64,000 bases of DNA from Dialister sp900541485 (GTDB taxonomy: Bacteria > Bacillota > Negativicutes > Veillonellales > Dialisteraceae), in assembly GCA_965119665.1 (NCBI GenBank), contig OZ221974.1, positions 682,001 through 746,000 of the forward strand, written 5' to 3'. This document shows, piece by piece, positions 8,283 to 16,623 of this stretch; the stretch's first letter is position 1; each line of letters begins with the position of its first letter. The position numbers and the translations under genes are program-made. Below the pieces are notes generated by a model, which was not told the DNA's origin, did no database searches, and saw only the letters and a list, made by a program, of their open reading frames with translations.

Positions 8283-9161
8283 ATGAAAAAACTGATATTC
8301 TTTATCCTGATTCTCGCCGGATCGGTTTATTGGGGATACAACCAGGGTATGTCCGGACAAAAACCCGTAAGGCCTCATATCTCCGCCAAGGAAGACACAA
8401 AGAATCCGCTCACCGTAGGGAAAGATTTGGCAGGAGAAATCACGGATATGGCCGGTGCATGGATTTCGGGACACCCCGTTTCCAAAGAAGAAAACACGGA
8501 AAAAGAAGACTCGCAAAAGAACTCTGCCGACCTCTCTTCCGCCATGGAAAGAGTGCGCCGGGTTTATCATTTCAAGGAATCATTGGAAGCAAAGGTGGAC
8601 AGAAAACAGTTTGTTTCTTCCAAAGATATTCCGGACATGATGAAAAAAGCGATTGTTGCCACCGAAGACCGTCGTTTTTATGACCACGGCGCTCTGGATT
8701 TGGTCAGCGTTACCCGTGCATTGGTGACAAATTATATGGCCGGTCAAACGCTGGAAGGCGGAAGCACCATTGCACAACAGACGGTAAAAAATATTTTTCT
8801 GTCCCACGACAGAACTCTTTCAAGGAAAATAGAAGAACTCGCTTTGGCGGTCCGGCTCGAAAAAAATTACACGAAAGATGAAATTCTTGAATTATATTTA
8901 AATACGATTTATTTCGGTCACGGTGCTTACGGCCTTAAAGACGCCGCCCGGATTTACTTCGGAAAAGACGTTAAAGATTTAAACGTATCCCAATGTGCTA
9001 TGCTCGCCGGACTTCCCCAGGCACCTTCCGTTTATGACCCGATTACCCACCCCGAAGAAGGCCTCCGCCGCATGGCGGTCGTTCTCACGCTGATGGCACA
9101 ACAGGAATATATTTCCTCAGAAGACGCAGTGAAAGCAGCCGAAGATTTCCGAATGAAATAA
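8283..9161 (+). CDS. monofunctional peptidoglycan glycosyltransferase (GT51)
   Basis: A 292-aa, single-pass membrane enzyme (helix at residues 3-18) with a ~90-residue charged stalk and then a GT51 domain. Motifs in order: ATEDRRFYDHG with catalytic Glu128; EGGSTIAQQTVKN (159-170); RKIEELALAVRLE carrying the second Glu; and KDEILELYLNTIYFGHGAYGL. It polymerises lipid II into glycan strands on the outer face of the inner membrane. No transpeptidase domain follows, so it is an MtgA/SgtB-like monofunctional enzyme. The long charged stalk is unusual compared with E. coli MtgA. The start is set by AGGAGA with 6-nt spacing. It is divergent from gyrB and ends in a terminator shared with the convergent dcuB gene. 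Confidence 0.9.
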   Translation: MKKLIFFILILAGSVYWGYNQGMSGQKPVRPHISAKEDTKNPLTVGKDLAGEITDMAGAWISGHPVSKEENTEKEDSQKNSADLSSAMERVRRVYHFKESLEAKVDRKQFVSSKDIPDMMKKAIVATEDRRFYDHGALDLVSVTRALVTNYMAGQTLEGGSTIAQQTVKNIFLSHDRTLSRKIEELALAVRLEKNYTKDEILELYLNTIYFGHGAYGLKDAARIYFGKDVKDLNVSQCAMLAGLPQAPSVYDPITHPEEGLRRMAVVLTLMAQQEYISSEDAVKAAEDFRMK

Positions 9162-9174
9162 TTGACAGACATGC

Positions 9175-9216
9175 AAAAAAGCAGCTCTCTCCAAAACGGG
9201 AAAGCTGCTTTTTTTA
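9175..9216. terminator. bidirectional terminator
   Basis: AAAAAAGCAGCT and AGCTGCTTTTTTT flank a ~16-nt loop between the GT51 gene (+) and the dcuB-like gene (-). Confidence 0.85.
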
Positions 9217-9232
9217 TTTTCAGCATTATGAT

Positions 9233-10573
9233 TTAAAGAATGGCATGGGCAATGATAAAGCTCATTACGCAGGCACAGATGATTCCCACAAGACCGGGCA
9301 TCATGAAACTGTGATTCAATAAGAATTTACCGATTCTGGTTGTCCCTGACCGGTCAAATCCGATGCACGCCAGATCCGACGGATAAGTGGGCAGGAAGAA
9401 ATAACCGTAGCAGGCAGGAATGAAAGACATCACCATGACGGGATCCATACCTACACTGAGTGCCATAGGTACAACGATGGCAACGGAAGCGCCCTGGGAA
9501 TTTACAAGTTTTGACGTAAAGAATAATACGATGGCATACGTCCAGGGATGACGGGTCACAACGTTGCCGAGGAAATCTTTTAAAATTCCCATGTGGTTGG
9601 CAAAGTAAGTATCTGCCATCCAAGCTACACCGTAAATGGAAACGAGAGCCACTACACCTGCACGGAATACCTGGCTGTTTCCCACTTCTTTAGCTTTAGT
9701 ATTGCAGAAAAGAAGAATAATGGCGGAAACAAAAAGCATAATCATCTGAATGACCGTAGTCATTGATAAAGCTGCCATTTTTCCCTTGGCATTCGGGAAA
9801 TGGGGAAGTAAATCGGGGAAATTTCCCAACACGGCAATGACGATGATACCGATCAGGAAAATCACGGTAGCCCGGTAATAGGAAGACGGAAGCTTGCGTC
9901 CCTGCAAGGTTTCATTATCCCCGTAAACATACTCTTTTTGTTCCGGATCTTTAATCAATTCCTGAAAATCCGGGTCATTTTCCAAATCCTTGCCTCTTTT
10001 ATAACTCAGAAGAGCGGCACAGATGACACCGAAGAAAGTGGCGGGAATGGAAATGGATAGAATCTGCAGTAAAGAATAGCTCTGTTCCGTCATAGCCATG
10101 AAACCTGCAAAGGATACGACTGCTACGGATACGGGAGATGCGGACACACCCATCTGGGAAGCTATGGAAGAAACTGCCATCGGTCTTTCGGGGCGGATAT
10201 TCTGCTTGATGGAAATATCATAAATGATCGGGAACATCGTATAAACAACGTGGCCCGTTCCGCACAGAATCGTCAAAAACCAAGTCGTCACAGGAGCAAG
10301 AATCGTGATGTGCTTCGGATTTTTACGAAGAAATTTTTCCGCATACTTGAGCATGACGGTGAGACCGCCGGAAGTTTGTAAAAAACCTGCACAGGTGACA
10401 ACGGAAAGAATAGTCAGCATGACGCCGATAGGCGGTGTTCCCGGTTTATACCCGAATATAAATGTATAAATCATGAGGCCGATACCGCTGACAACGGCAA
10501 GCCCTATCCCTCCGTGACGGATGCCTATAAAAAGGCAGGAGAGAAGAACAATAAATCCCAATACCATTTCCAT
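9233..10573 (-). CDS. dcuB: anaerobic C4-dicarboxylate transporter, DcuA/DcuB family
   Basis: A 446-aa polytopic protein, the same length as E. coli DcuB. It begins GFIVLLSCLFIGIRHGGIGL and carries the family signatures CGTGHVVYTMFPIIYDISI and SSIASQMGVSASPVSVAVV; the C-terminal part has PTYPSDLACIGFDRSGTTRIGKF. DcuA/B proteins import or exchange fumarate, malate, aspartate and succinate in anaerobes, typically fumarate in for succinate out. That suits a dicarboxylate-using Negativicute. The gene is monocistronic, has a 22-bp dyad in its promoter region, and converges on the GT51 gene. Choosing B over A rests mainly on length, so treat the symbol as provisional. Confidence 0.88.
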   Translation of the reverse strand: MEMVLGFIVLLSCLFIGIRHGGIGLAVVSGIGLMIYTFIFGYKPGTPPIGVMLTILSVVTCAGFLQTSGGLTVMLKYAEKFLRKNPKHITILAPVTTWFLTILCGTGHVVYTMFPIIYDISIKQNIRPERPMAVSSIASQMGVSASPVSVAVVSFAGFMAMTEQSYSLLQILSISIPATFFGVICAALLSYKRGKDLENDPDFQELIKDPEQKEYVYGDNETLQGRKLPSSYYRATVIFLIGIIVIAVLGNFPDLLPHFPNAKGKMAALSMTTVIQMIMLFVSAIILLFCNTKAKEVGNSQVFRAGVVALVSIYGVAWMADTYFANHMGILKDFLGNVVTRHPWTYAIVLFFTSKLVNSQGASVAIVVPMALSVGMDPVMVMSFIPACYGYFFLPTYPSDLACIGFDRSGTTRIGKFLLNHSFMMPGLVGIICACVMSFIIAHAIL

Positions 10574-10602
10574 AAATAAAACCCTCTTTTCTTGATTAGT
10601 GT

Positions 10603-10624
10603 ATACTATATAATCAAATAGTAT
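10603..10624. promoter_or_regulatory. operator-like dyad upstream of dcuB
   Basis: ATACTAT (10603-10609) and ATAGTAT (10618-10624) are perfect inverted arms 8 nt apart, about 30-50 nt upstream of the dcuB start in an AT-rich promoter region. Confidence 0.45.
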
Positions 10625-10734
10625 GGTTTAAAGTATACATGTTTTATTCTAAATAGCAAATATATTTTTCTCATGCTACCCCTGTTGTATGCGTTTATTT
10701 CATAATTAAACCGTCACGTCTGTAATTGCAGACA

Positions 10735-10760
10735 CTAAAAAACAGCCTTGCGGCTGTCAT
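10735..10760 (-). terminator. crcB terminator
   Basis: On the minus strand ACAGCC-GCAA-GGCTGT followed by TTTTTT, just after the crcB stop. Confidence 0.8.
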
Positions 10761-10769
10761 TTTTTATGT

Positions 10770-11159
10770 TCAGAAGAAAATCCACCGGGCGGAAAAGCCG
10801 CCGACGGCTGCCAGAAAAAGTCCGAGAAATACCTGGAGAAAGAGGTAACCGAAGCCCGTCCAAAATTGTCCGGCCGAAAGATATTGGATGACCTCATTGA
10901 CAAGAGAGGAAAATGTAGTCAGTCCTCCCAAAATGCCTGTAATGACGAATACACCGAGCAACGGATTTTTGGAAACGCCCGAAATAAGGACTCCGAAAAA
11001 ACCGATGCATAAAGCCCCTGCCGCATTGACTGCCAGAGTTCCGTAAGGAAAAGACGTACCGAGCATCACTGCCATTTCGGAAGAAATAAGATACCGTAAA
11101 ACCGATCCGGCGGCACCGCCCAAGGCGGCCGCTCCTACGGCAAACCACATATGATTCAT
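10770..11159 (-). CDS. crcB: fluoride exporter CrcB/FluC
   Basis: A 129-aa protein with four transmembrane helices. The family motifs are GGAAGSVLRYL near the N-terminus, FPYGTLAVNAAG in helix 2, and GGLTTFSSLVNE in helix 3, which carries the pore phenylalanines and the central sodium site. Fluc proteins form dual-topology dimers that let fluoride leave the cell. The ATG at 11159 has AAAGGAG with 6-nt spacing and fits the family N-terminus; an earlier in-frame start would overlap the upstream gene. It lies 16 nt after an NhaP2-type antiporter gene, so the two are cotranscribed. No fluoride (crcB) riboswitch consensus was found upstream of the operon. Confidence 0.92.
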   Translation of the reverse strand: MNHMWFAVGAAALGGAAGSVLRYLISSEMAVMLGTSFPYGTLAVNAAGALCIGFFGVLISGVSKNPLLGVFVITGILGGLTTFSSLVNEVIQYLSAGQFWTGFGYLFLQVFLGLFLAAVGGFSARWIFF

Positions 11160-11175
11160 ATTTTTCTCCTTTTCT

Positions 11176-12771
11176 TTACCTGTCACTGATGTAAAGAAGA
11201 TCGTTTTCTTTCAGTACGGTCTCTCCATTGGGAATCACGACATGTTCATTTCGTAAAATCAAAATCACCAAACTCCCTACCAAAGAAATTTCCGATAATT
11301 TCCGTTCCGCCCATTCATCGTCTTTCGTTATTCGTCTTTCATATAAATGAATGCCGCTGATTTGTCCGCCTTCACGGCCGCTCAAAATCAAAATATCCCC
11401 TTCTTGCAAAACGGTATTTCCTTTAGGAATCAATTTCAGATTGTCCCGCAATATCAGCGTAAGAATGGATTCGGGCGGTAATGTGACAGCCGATAAAGGC
11501 TTCCCTTCCCAGGGATGTCCTTTTTGTAAAGTGAACTGCAAGAACTGTACGGGCACTTCTTCGGTATAGTCATTGAATGTTTTAAGCACGTTGCCGTCTT
11601 CATCAATCATATCCAAAACTTTTGCCATGCCCGGAAGAAGCGTCCCCTGTATCAGAATAGAGAAAAGAACGATAAAGAATACGATGTGGAAAATATCATT
11701 GGAAAGCACGGCCGTTCCTGTCATAGCCATAATGGCAAATACAATCGATGCCGCACCGCGCATACCCGACCAGGCCACAAAAATCTGCTGGCGGAAAGAC
11801 GAACGGAAAGGCGTTAAAATCCCGAATACCGCAAGCGGTCTTGCTATAAAAGTGAGGAAAAGGGCAATCAAAAGCGCTGTCCATGCAACGCCGGGCAATT
11901 TGGACGGGAAAGATAGAAGTCCGAGCAGGAAAAATAAGAACATCTGCATCAGTGTCGTAAGTCCGCCTAAAAAATCAATGATGTTTTTCTTATTCGGCAG
12001 TCTTGCATTCCCCAGTATAATACCGGCAATATACACAGAAAGATAACCGTTTCCGCCTATGAGATAGGGAACGGTATAGGCCATCAAAGCGATACCTACC
12101 AGAAAAGTGGTGTCCAGTGCAATTTCAGAGATATGAAATCTTGTCAGCACCCAACGGCCGAAAAACGCAAACAAAAATCCTCCGGCCAAACCGAGAGCGA
12201 CCTGCAGGAAAAGCATCAGCGCCACTTGTCCGCCGCTGTAGTTTTCCCCGCCCATCATCGCCAGAAAAATCACGGTCAGCATATAAGAAAAAGGGTCGTT
12301 ACTGCCGCTTTCCACTTCGAGCATAGGAGCTGTGGAATATTTCAAATTCATTTGTTTGGAACGGAGAATCGAAAAGACGGAAGCCGCATCGGTGGAACAG
12401 ATGACAGCGCCCATCAAAAAAGCTTCTATTAAAGGGAAATCAAGAGCATAAAAGCAAAAACCACCTACCAGAAAAGCCGTCAGAACGGTTCCCAAAGAGG
12501 AAAGCAAAACCGCTTTCACCGCCGCCGGCCGGGCGGTACTCCATTTCGTGCCGGCACCGCCGTAAAACATGATGAAAATAAGCGCCATGGAACATATTTC
12601 GTTGGCAAACGAATAATCATCAAAAGGAATCTGGAAAATGCCGTCCGAACCGAAAAGCATGCCCAGCAGAATAAAAATAAATAACCCCGGCACGCCCGTT
12701 TTACCGAGAAGCTTTTGAAAAGCCACACAGACAAAAATAACGACAGCCATTAAAAATAAAATCTTTTCCAA
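11176..12771 (-). CDS. potassium/proton antiporter, NhaP2/CvrA type (CPA1)
   Basis: A 531-aa protein. Residues ~1-385 form a CPA1-type exchanger with about 12 helices, including GAVICSTDAASVFSILR (the ion-binding Asp segment) and WSGMRGAASIVFAI. The C-terminal ~140 residues hold two RCK_C/TrkA_C-like repeats, each with a xLILRxxxxxIPxGxTVLxExD pattern, as in K+/H+ antiporters of the NhaP2 type. I chose the TTG at 12771, which follows CGGGAGG with 5-nt spacing; a longer form from another TTG at 12807 lacks a Shine-Dalgarno. It is first gene of an operon with crcB. The ion (K+ rather than Na+) is inferred from the RCK-type tail. Confidence 0.87.
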   Translation of the reverse strand: MEKILFLMAVVIFVCVAFQKLLGKTGVPGLFIFILLGMLFGSDGIFQIPFDDYSFANEICSMALIFIMFYGGAGTKWSTARPAAVKAVLLSSLGTVLTAFLVGGFCFYALDFPLIEAFLMGAVICSTDAASVFSILRSKQMNLKYSTAPMLEVESGSNDPFSYMLTVIFLAMMGGENYSGGQVALMLFLQVALGLAGGFLFAFFGRWVLTRFHISEIALDTTFLVGIALMAYTVPYLIGGNGYLSVYIAGIILGNARLPNKKNIIDFLGGLTTLMQMFLFFLLGLLSFPSKLPGVAWTALLIALFLTFIARPLAVFGILTPFRSSFRQQIFVAWSGMRGAASIVFAIMAMTGTAVLSNDIFHIVFFIVLFSILIQGTLLPGMAKVLDMIDEDGNVLKTFNDYTEEVPVQFLQFTLQKGHPWEGKPLSAVTLPPESILTLILRDNLKLIPKGNTVLQEGDILILSGREGGQISGIHLYERRITKDDEWAERKLSEISLVGSLVILILRNEHVVIPNGETVLKENDLLYISDR

Positions 12772-12957
12772 ACAAACCTCCCGGAAAAAAACCTCTATCT
12801 TATCCAATACGGCGCTTTGCCGTCTTTTCTGTTTATTTTCTCTTTGCTTTTAATTATACCTTAAACTTTTCAACTGGAAAAACATTTTTTCCACGGCACG
12901 GCTCTTATAAAATGATATAATGAATAAAACAGTTTATTTATATACAAGGAGGCTTCT

Positions 12958-13755
12958 ATGGATTACCGGATGATTAAATTTTCCGTATCGGAACAGGTTG
13001 CAACGATTACCCTGGACTATGCACCCACACTGAATGCTTTGGATCTCCATATGGCACTTGAACTGGAAGATGCCCTCAAGAAATCGGAAGAGTCGCCCGA
13101 TGTTTCTGTCGCCATTATCACCGGTGCGGGCCGTGCTTTCTGCGGCGGCGGTGATATCCGCTATATGAAAGCCCATTGTGAGGAGCCGGACTTTTCAAAA
13201 AAATCCATGGGACCTTTAGCAGGCAAATTATCAGAAATCGTTCTTTATATCAAAAAAATGAAGAAAATCGTCATTTGTGCCGTAGCCGGTGCAGCTGCAG
13301 GCGGCGGTGCCAATCTTGCTTTCGGGTGTGACTTTATTTTTGCCGCCGACAATGCAAAATTTCTTCAGGCTTTTGTGGGAATCGGACTTTGCCCCGACAC
13401 GGGCGGTACCTATTTTCTGCCCCGCATGATAGGCACTCACCGTGCTTTTGATATGTTCGTCACCGGCCGTCCCGTAAGTGCGGAAGAAGCCTTCTATGCA
13501 GGTATCGTCAAAGAAGTAACTACAAAAGAAAATCTCCTTCCCATAGCAACAGCATTTGCAAAAAAACTCACAAAAGGACCGGCCCTTGCCTATTCAAATA
13601 TGAAAAAACTGATGTTTGAAAGTATGTATAAAGATTTCGAGAAATTTATGGAAACGGAATCCGTTTATCTGGGACAATGCTCCGGAAGTGATGATTTCAA
13701 AGAAGGAATCACCGCTTTCCTTGAAAAGAGGAAACCCCGTTTTCAGGGAAAATAA
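12958..13755 (+). CDS. enoyl-CoA hydratase/isomerase family protein
   Basis: A 265-aa crotonase-fold enzyme. The oxyanion-hole segments AGRAFCGGGDIRYM and GAAAGGGANLAFGCD are intact. The catalytic region reads GIGLCPDTGGTYFLPR. This Pro-Asp form, instead of the Glu-containing loop of classical hydratases, is typical of PaaG-like ring isomerases and Delta3,Delta2-enoyl-CoA isomerases. It acts on a CoA thioester in the cytoplasm. No other acyl-CoA genes surround it, so the substrate is open; a methylmalonyl-CoA decarboxylase-type role is conceivable in this class but is not supported by the motif. The start follows AAGGAGG. A TATAAT lies ~40 nt upstream and a strong terminator follows. Confidence 0.85.
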   Translation: MDYRMIKFSVSEQVATITLDYAPTLNALDLHMALELEDALKKSEESPDVSVAIITGAGRAFCGGGDIRYMKAHCEEPDFSKKSMGPLAGKLSEIVLYIKKMKKIVICAVAGAAAGGGANLAFGCDFIFAADNAKFLQAFVGIGLCPDTGGTYFLPRMIGTHRAFDMFVTGRPVSAEEAFYAGIVKEVTTKENLLPIATAFAKKLTKGPALAYSNMKKLMFESMYKDFEKFMETESVYLGQCSGSDDFKEGITAFLEKRKPRFQGK

Positions 13756-13790
13756 TTTTCTTCCCGCTGACAAACCGTACCATGATTTTC

Positions 13791-13834
13791 AAAAGCCTCT
13801 GCCCGGAAAGCCCGTTTCCCGGCAAAGGCTTTTT
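13791..13834 (+). terminator. terminator of the enoyl-CoA hydratase gene
   Basis: A 19-nt arm, AAAAGCCTCTGCCCGGAAA, pairs almost perfectly with 13815-13833, giving a long hairpin that ends in TTTT. Confidence 0.8.
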
Positions 13835-13950
13835 CAGTTCGAAAAAAATAGATTCATCTGCTATAATGAGTACATTCCTTCGGACTTTCACTCCGCTTTG
13901 GAATCGGGAAAATCATATCCCGGTATGATGGTTTTATGAAAGGATATTTT

Positions 13951-15003
13951 ATGGAAGAAAAGAAAAAGGTTGTCGTCGCCATGTCGGGCGGTGTCGACAG
14001 CACTTTGACGGCCCGCCTGTTGCAGGAGGCAGGCTACGATGTGTACGGAGCAACCATGCATATCTTCGACGGACAGGACCTCGGAGATGCCGCCGATATG
14101 GCCCATTTTCTCAAAATTCCCCACAAGATCATTGATGTGCGGGACATTTATCAGAAAGAAGTCATGTCCTATTTTATCCGTTCCTATAAAAACGGAATCA
14201 CCCCGAATCCCTGCATGGTTTGTGACTTTAAAATTAAATTCGGTCTTTTTTATGATGCCGCCCGTGAATATTTCGATGCCCCTTATTTTGCCACCGGCCA
14301 TTACGCCCGTATCACCTATGACAGTACCAGAGGCAAGTACCAGGTAGAAAAGGGAACGGATTTGGGCAAAGACCAGTCCTATATGATGTATCAACTGACA
14401 CAGGAAAAACTGGCACATATCATTTTCCCCTTAGGCCGTATCTTCAAAAAAGACACGCGCCGCCTTTCGGAAGAAAAGGGACTGCCTACGTATAATAAAG
14501 CAGAGTCGCAGGATATTTGCTTTCTTACCACGGAAAAATCCTATGCCGACTATTTGGAAATTCATGCACCGGACGCGTTCCGCCCGGGAAATATCGTAAC
14601 AAAAACAGGAAAAATACTGGGACACCACAAAGGACTTCCCCATTACACCATAGGCCAGCGCAAGGGACTTGGCATTGCCGCAAAAAATCCGCTCTATGTG
14701 GTTTCTCTCGATGCCCGGAAAAATGAAGTCGTCGTCGGCTCCAATGACGATCTTTTCCGTACAAGACTTCTTGCTTCGGACCTTGCTTTCACCGACGGCA
14801 AACCTCCGTCGACGCAATTCCGCTGCAGCGCAAAAATCCGCTACGGCATCCGTGTCCATGACTGTACCATCACTTTAGATGACTACGGCAGGGCGACCGT
14901 AAAATTTGATGAACCCCAAAGAGCCGTCACAAGCGGACAGTCTGTCGTTTTCTATGATGAAAACCGCCTGATTGGCGGCGGCACCATTATAAAACCTTTA
15001 TAA
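13951..15003 (+). CDS. mnmA: tRNA-specific 2-thiouridylase
   Basis: A 350-aa enzyme that installs the 2-thio group on U34 of tRNA Lys, Glu and Gln, using persulfide sulfur. The PP-loop SGGVDS is at residues 12-17. The two catalytic cysteines are in NPCMVC and SQDICF. GHYARI, DQSYMMYQL and the FRPGNIV / HYTIGQRKGLG segment of the central domain follow, then a C-terminal beta-barrel. The second Met (13951) is the likely start, with AAAGG at 7-nt spacing; a start five codons earlier lacks a Shine-Dalgarno. The length agrees with the family (~350-370). It stands alone between two terminators; no iscS/nifS-type cysteine desulfurase is adjacent. Confidence 0.95.
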   Translation: MEEKKKVVVAMSGGVDSTLTARLLQEAGYDVYGATMHIFDGQDLGDAADMAHFLKIPHKIIDVRDIYQKEVMSYFIRSYKNGITPNPCMVCDFKIKFGLFYDAAREYFDAPYFATGHYARITYDSTRGKYQVEKGTDLGKDQSYMMYQLTQEKLAHIIFPLGRIFKKDTRRLSEEKGLPTYNKAESQDICFLTTEKSYADYLEIHAPDAFRPGNIVTKTGKILGHHKGLPHYTIGQRKGLGIAAKNPLYVVSLDARKNEVVVGSNDDLFRTRLLASDLAFTDGKPPSTQFRCSAKIRYGIRVHDCTITLDDYGRATVKFDEPQRAVTSGQSVVFYDENRLIGGGTIIKPL

Positions 15004-15005
15004 AA

Positions 15006-15050
15006 AAACGGTAGGAAATATCTGAATTTTTATTTCCTGCCGCTTTTTTA
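15006..15050 (+). terminator. mnmA terminator
   Basis: CGGTAGGAAAT and ATTTCCTGCCG form a stem followed by CTTTTTT. Confidence 0.85.
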
Positions 15051-15135
15051 TTTTATCTGTTTTTATTTTGACAGCCGGCAGATACAATATAAAATAAAAA
15101 CGAATTTATTTTTGATGTATAAAAAGGAGCTTCTG

Positions 15136-15699
15136 ATGGCATACTGTCCCTGGTCTTTACACGATGATTTTTCCAAAATTTACCACGATACGGAATGGTG
15201 TCGTCCCCATAATGACGATTCTTACCTTTTTGAAATGCTCGTTTTGGAAGGAGCGCAAGCCGGATTATCCTGGGCGACAGTACTGAAAAAACGAAACGCT
15301 TACCGAAATGCATTTTTTCATTTTGATATCAAAAAATGCGCCGCCATGACAGACGAACAAATAGAAGACTGCCTTGAAAATCCCGGCCTGATACGAAACC
15401 GCAAAAAAATAGAATCCGTCAGAAAAAATGCGGCCGCCGTCCTTGCCATACAGAAAGAATATGGCAGTTTTTCCGCCTATCTTTGGAGTTTTACAAAGAA
15501 CCGCCCGGTCATCAACCATTGGAAGCGGCCGGAAGACGTCCCCTCTGAATCGGACTTGTCCCGCAAAGTCAGCCGTGATTTAAAAAAACGGGGCTGTACA
15601 TTTGCAGGCCCCGTCATCATTTATTCTTTTCTCCAAGCGGCAGGTTTGATTGATGACCATCTCATTACCTGTCCCTTTCACAGTGAAAACAGAAAATGA
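15136..15699 (+). CDS. tag: DNA-3-methyladenine glycosylase I
   Basis: A 187-aa helix-hairpin-helix repair enzyme that removes 3-methyladenine from alkylated DNA. The N-terminal CPW and the downstream YHDTEW together with the C-terminal DDHLITCPFH supply the Cys/His zinc site known from E. coli TagI (two Cys, two His). FEMLVLEGAQAGLSWATVLKKR is the highly conserved active-site block, and NPGLIRNRKKI is the DNA-contact turn. The ATG at 15136 is preceded by AAAGGAG with 6-nt spacing. Longer in-frame starts would place that Shine-Dalgarno inside the gene. It lies between mnmA and a TSUP transporter with no clear functional link. Confidence 0.93.
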   Translation: MAYCPWSLHDDFSKIYHDTEWCRPHNDDSYLFEMLVLEGAQAGLSWATVLKKRNAYRNAFFHFDIKKCAAMTDEQIEDCLENPGLIRNRKKIESVRKNAAAVLAIQKEYGSFSAYLWSFTKNRPVINHWKRPEDVPSESDLSRKVSRDLKKRGCTFAGPVIIYSFLQAAGLIDDHLITCPFHSENRK

Positions 15700-15809
15700 T
15701 TTTCTGCAGGAAAATAGATTTCATCAAAATTCTTCATCGGCAGTTTCTACGACTTATGATAAAATAAATAAATGCTTTTCCCTATTATATTAACTATGAC
15801 AGGATGATT

Positions 15810-16565
15810 ATGGATTTTCTTACCTATCTTATTACTTGTCCCCTTGTTTTTTTAGCAGGTTTCGTTGATGCGGTAGCAGGCGGCGGCGGACTCATTTCCC
15901 TTCCCGCCTATATCATTGCAGGGCTTCCGGTCCATCATGCCATTGCCACAAACAAACTCAGCTCCTGCATGGGCACTCTGCTTACCACGGGGAAATTTGC
16001 AAAAGACGGACTCATTCCCTGGAAAATTGCTCTCCCGGGTGTTCTTTTTGCTTTTGCCGGCTCATCTTTGGGCGCACATATTGCTTTATTCCTCGACTCT
16101 CACAGCTTTCTTCTCGCTATGCTCGTCATTCTTCCCGTAACCGCCTTTTATGTCACCCGCGGTAAAGCAATGACGGAAAAAGAACCGTTTCCTCTTAAGA
16201 AAACGGTTTTTCTCAGCTGTGCAATGGCTTTTTTCATCGGCATGTACGACGGATTTTACGGACCGGGCACGGGAACATTTATGATTCTGCTTCTTATCGG
16301 TGTAGCCCACGTAAAGCTCCTCCCTGCCAACGGAATCACAAAAGTCATCAACAGTGCCACAAATCTGGCGGCACTTTCCGTATTTTTATTAAATGATGTG
16401 GTCATTATCTCTTTAGGTCTGGCAGCCGGACTTTTTAATATGGCAGGCAATTATTTCGGGGCCCGCTATTTTGAAAAAGGCGGTGCCCAAAATGTACGGC
16501 CCGTCATCGTTCTGGTTCTTACCATTTTCTTTATCAAAGTTATTTATGAGCTTGTGACAGAATAA
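15810..16565 (+). CDS. TSUP-family transporter (TauE/SafE)
   Basis: A 251-aa membrane protein with about eight helices and the TSUP duplication. The N-terminal motif FVDAVAGGGGLISLPAYII and its C-terminal counterpart GMYDGFYGPGTGTFMILLL are both present. The family exports or imports sulfite, sulfoacetate, taurine-derived anions or other organosulfonates; the substrate cannot be set from sequence. I take the ATG at 15810, which has AGGA upstream at usable spacing, rather than the ATG two codons earlier. It converges on the nhaC-type gene across a shared terminator. Confidence 0.85.
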   Translation: MDFLTYLITCPLVFLAGFVDAVAGGGGLISLPAYIIAGLPVHHAIATNKLSSCMGTLLTTGKFAKDGLIPWKIALPGVLFAFAGSSLGAHIALFLDSHSFLLAMLVILPVTAFYVTRGKAMTEKEPFPLKKTVFLSCAMAFFIGMYDGFYGPGTGTFMILLLIGVAHVKLLPANGITKVINSATNLAALSVFLLNDVVIISLGLAAGLFNMAGNYFGARYFEKGGAQNVRPVIVLVLTIFFIKVIYELVTE

Positions 16566-16616
16566 AAAAGCCTGTCCCGTGTATCAGTAATGAGGATACG
16601 GAACAAGCTTTTTTTG
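16566..16616. terminator. bidirectional terminator
   Basis: AAAAAAGCCTGTCCCGT and ACGGAACAAGCTTTTTTT pair with one small bulge between the convergent TSUP and NhaC-type genes. Confidence 0.8.
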
Positions 16617-16623
16617 TGCCTGA

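Noticed and set aside
12772..12957. Fluoride riboswitch before the antiporter-crcB operon
   Set aside because: The conserved core could not be found in the leader on the minus strand.
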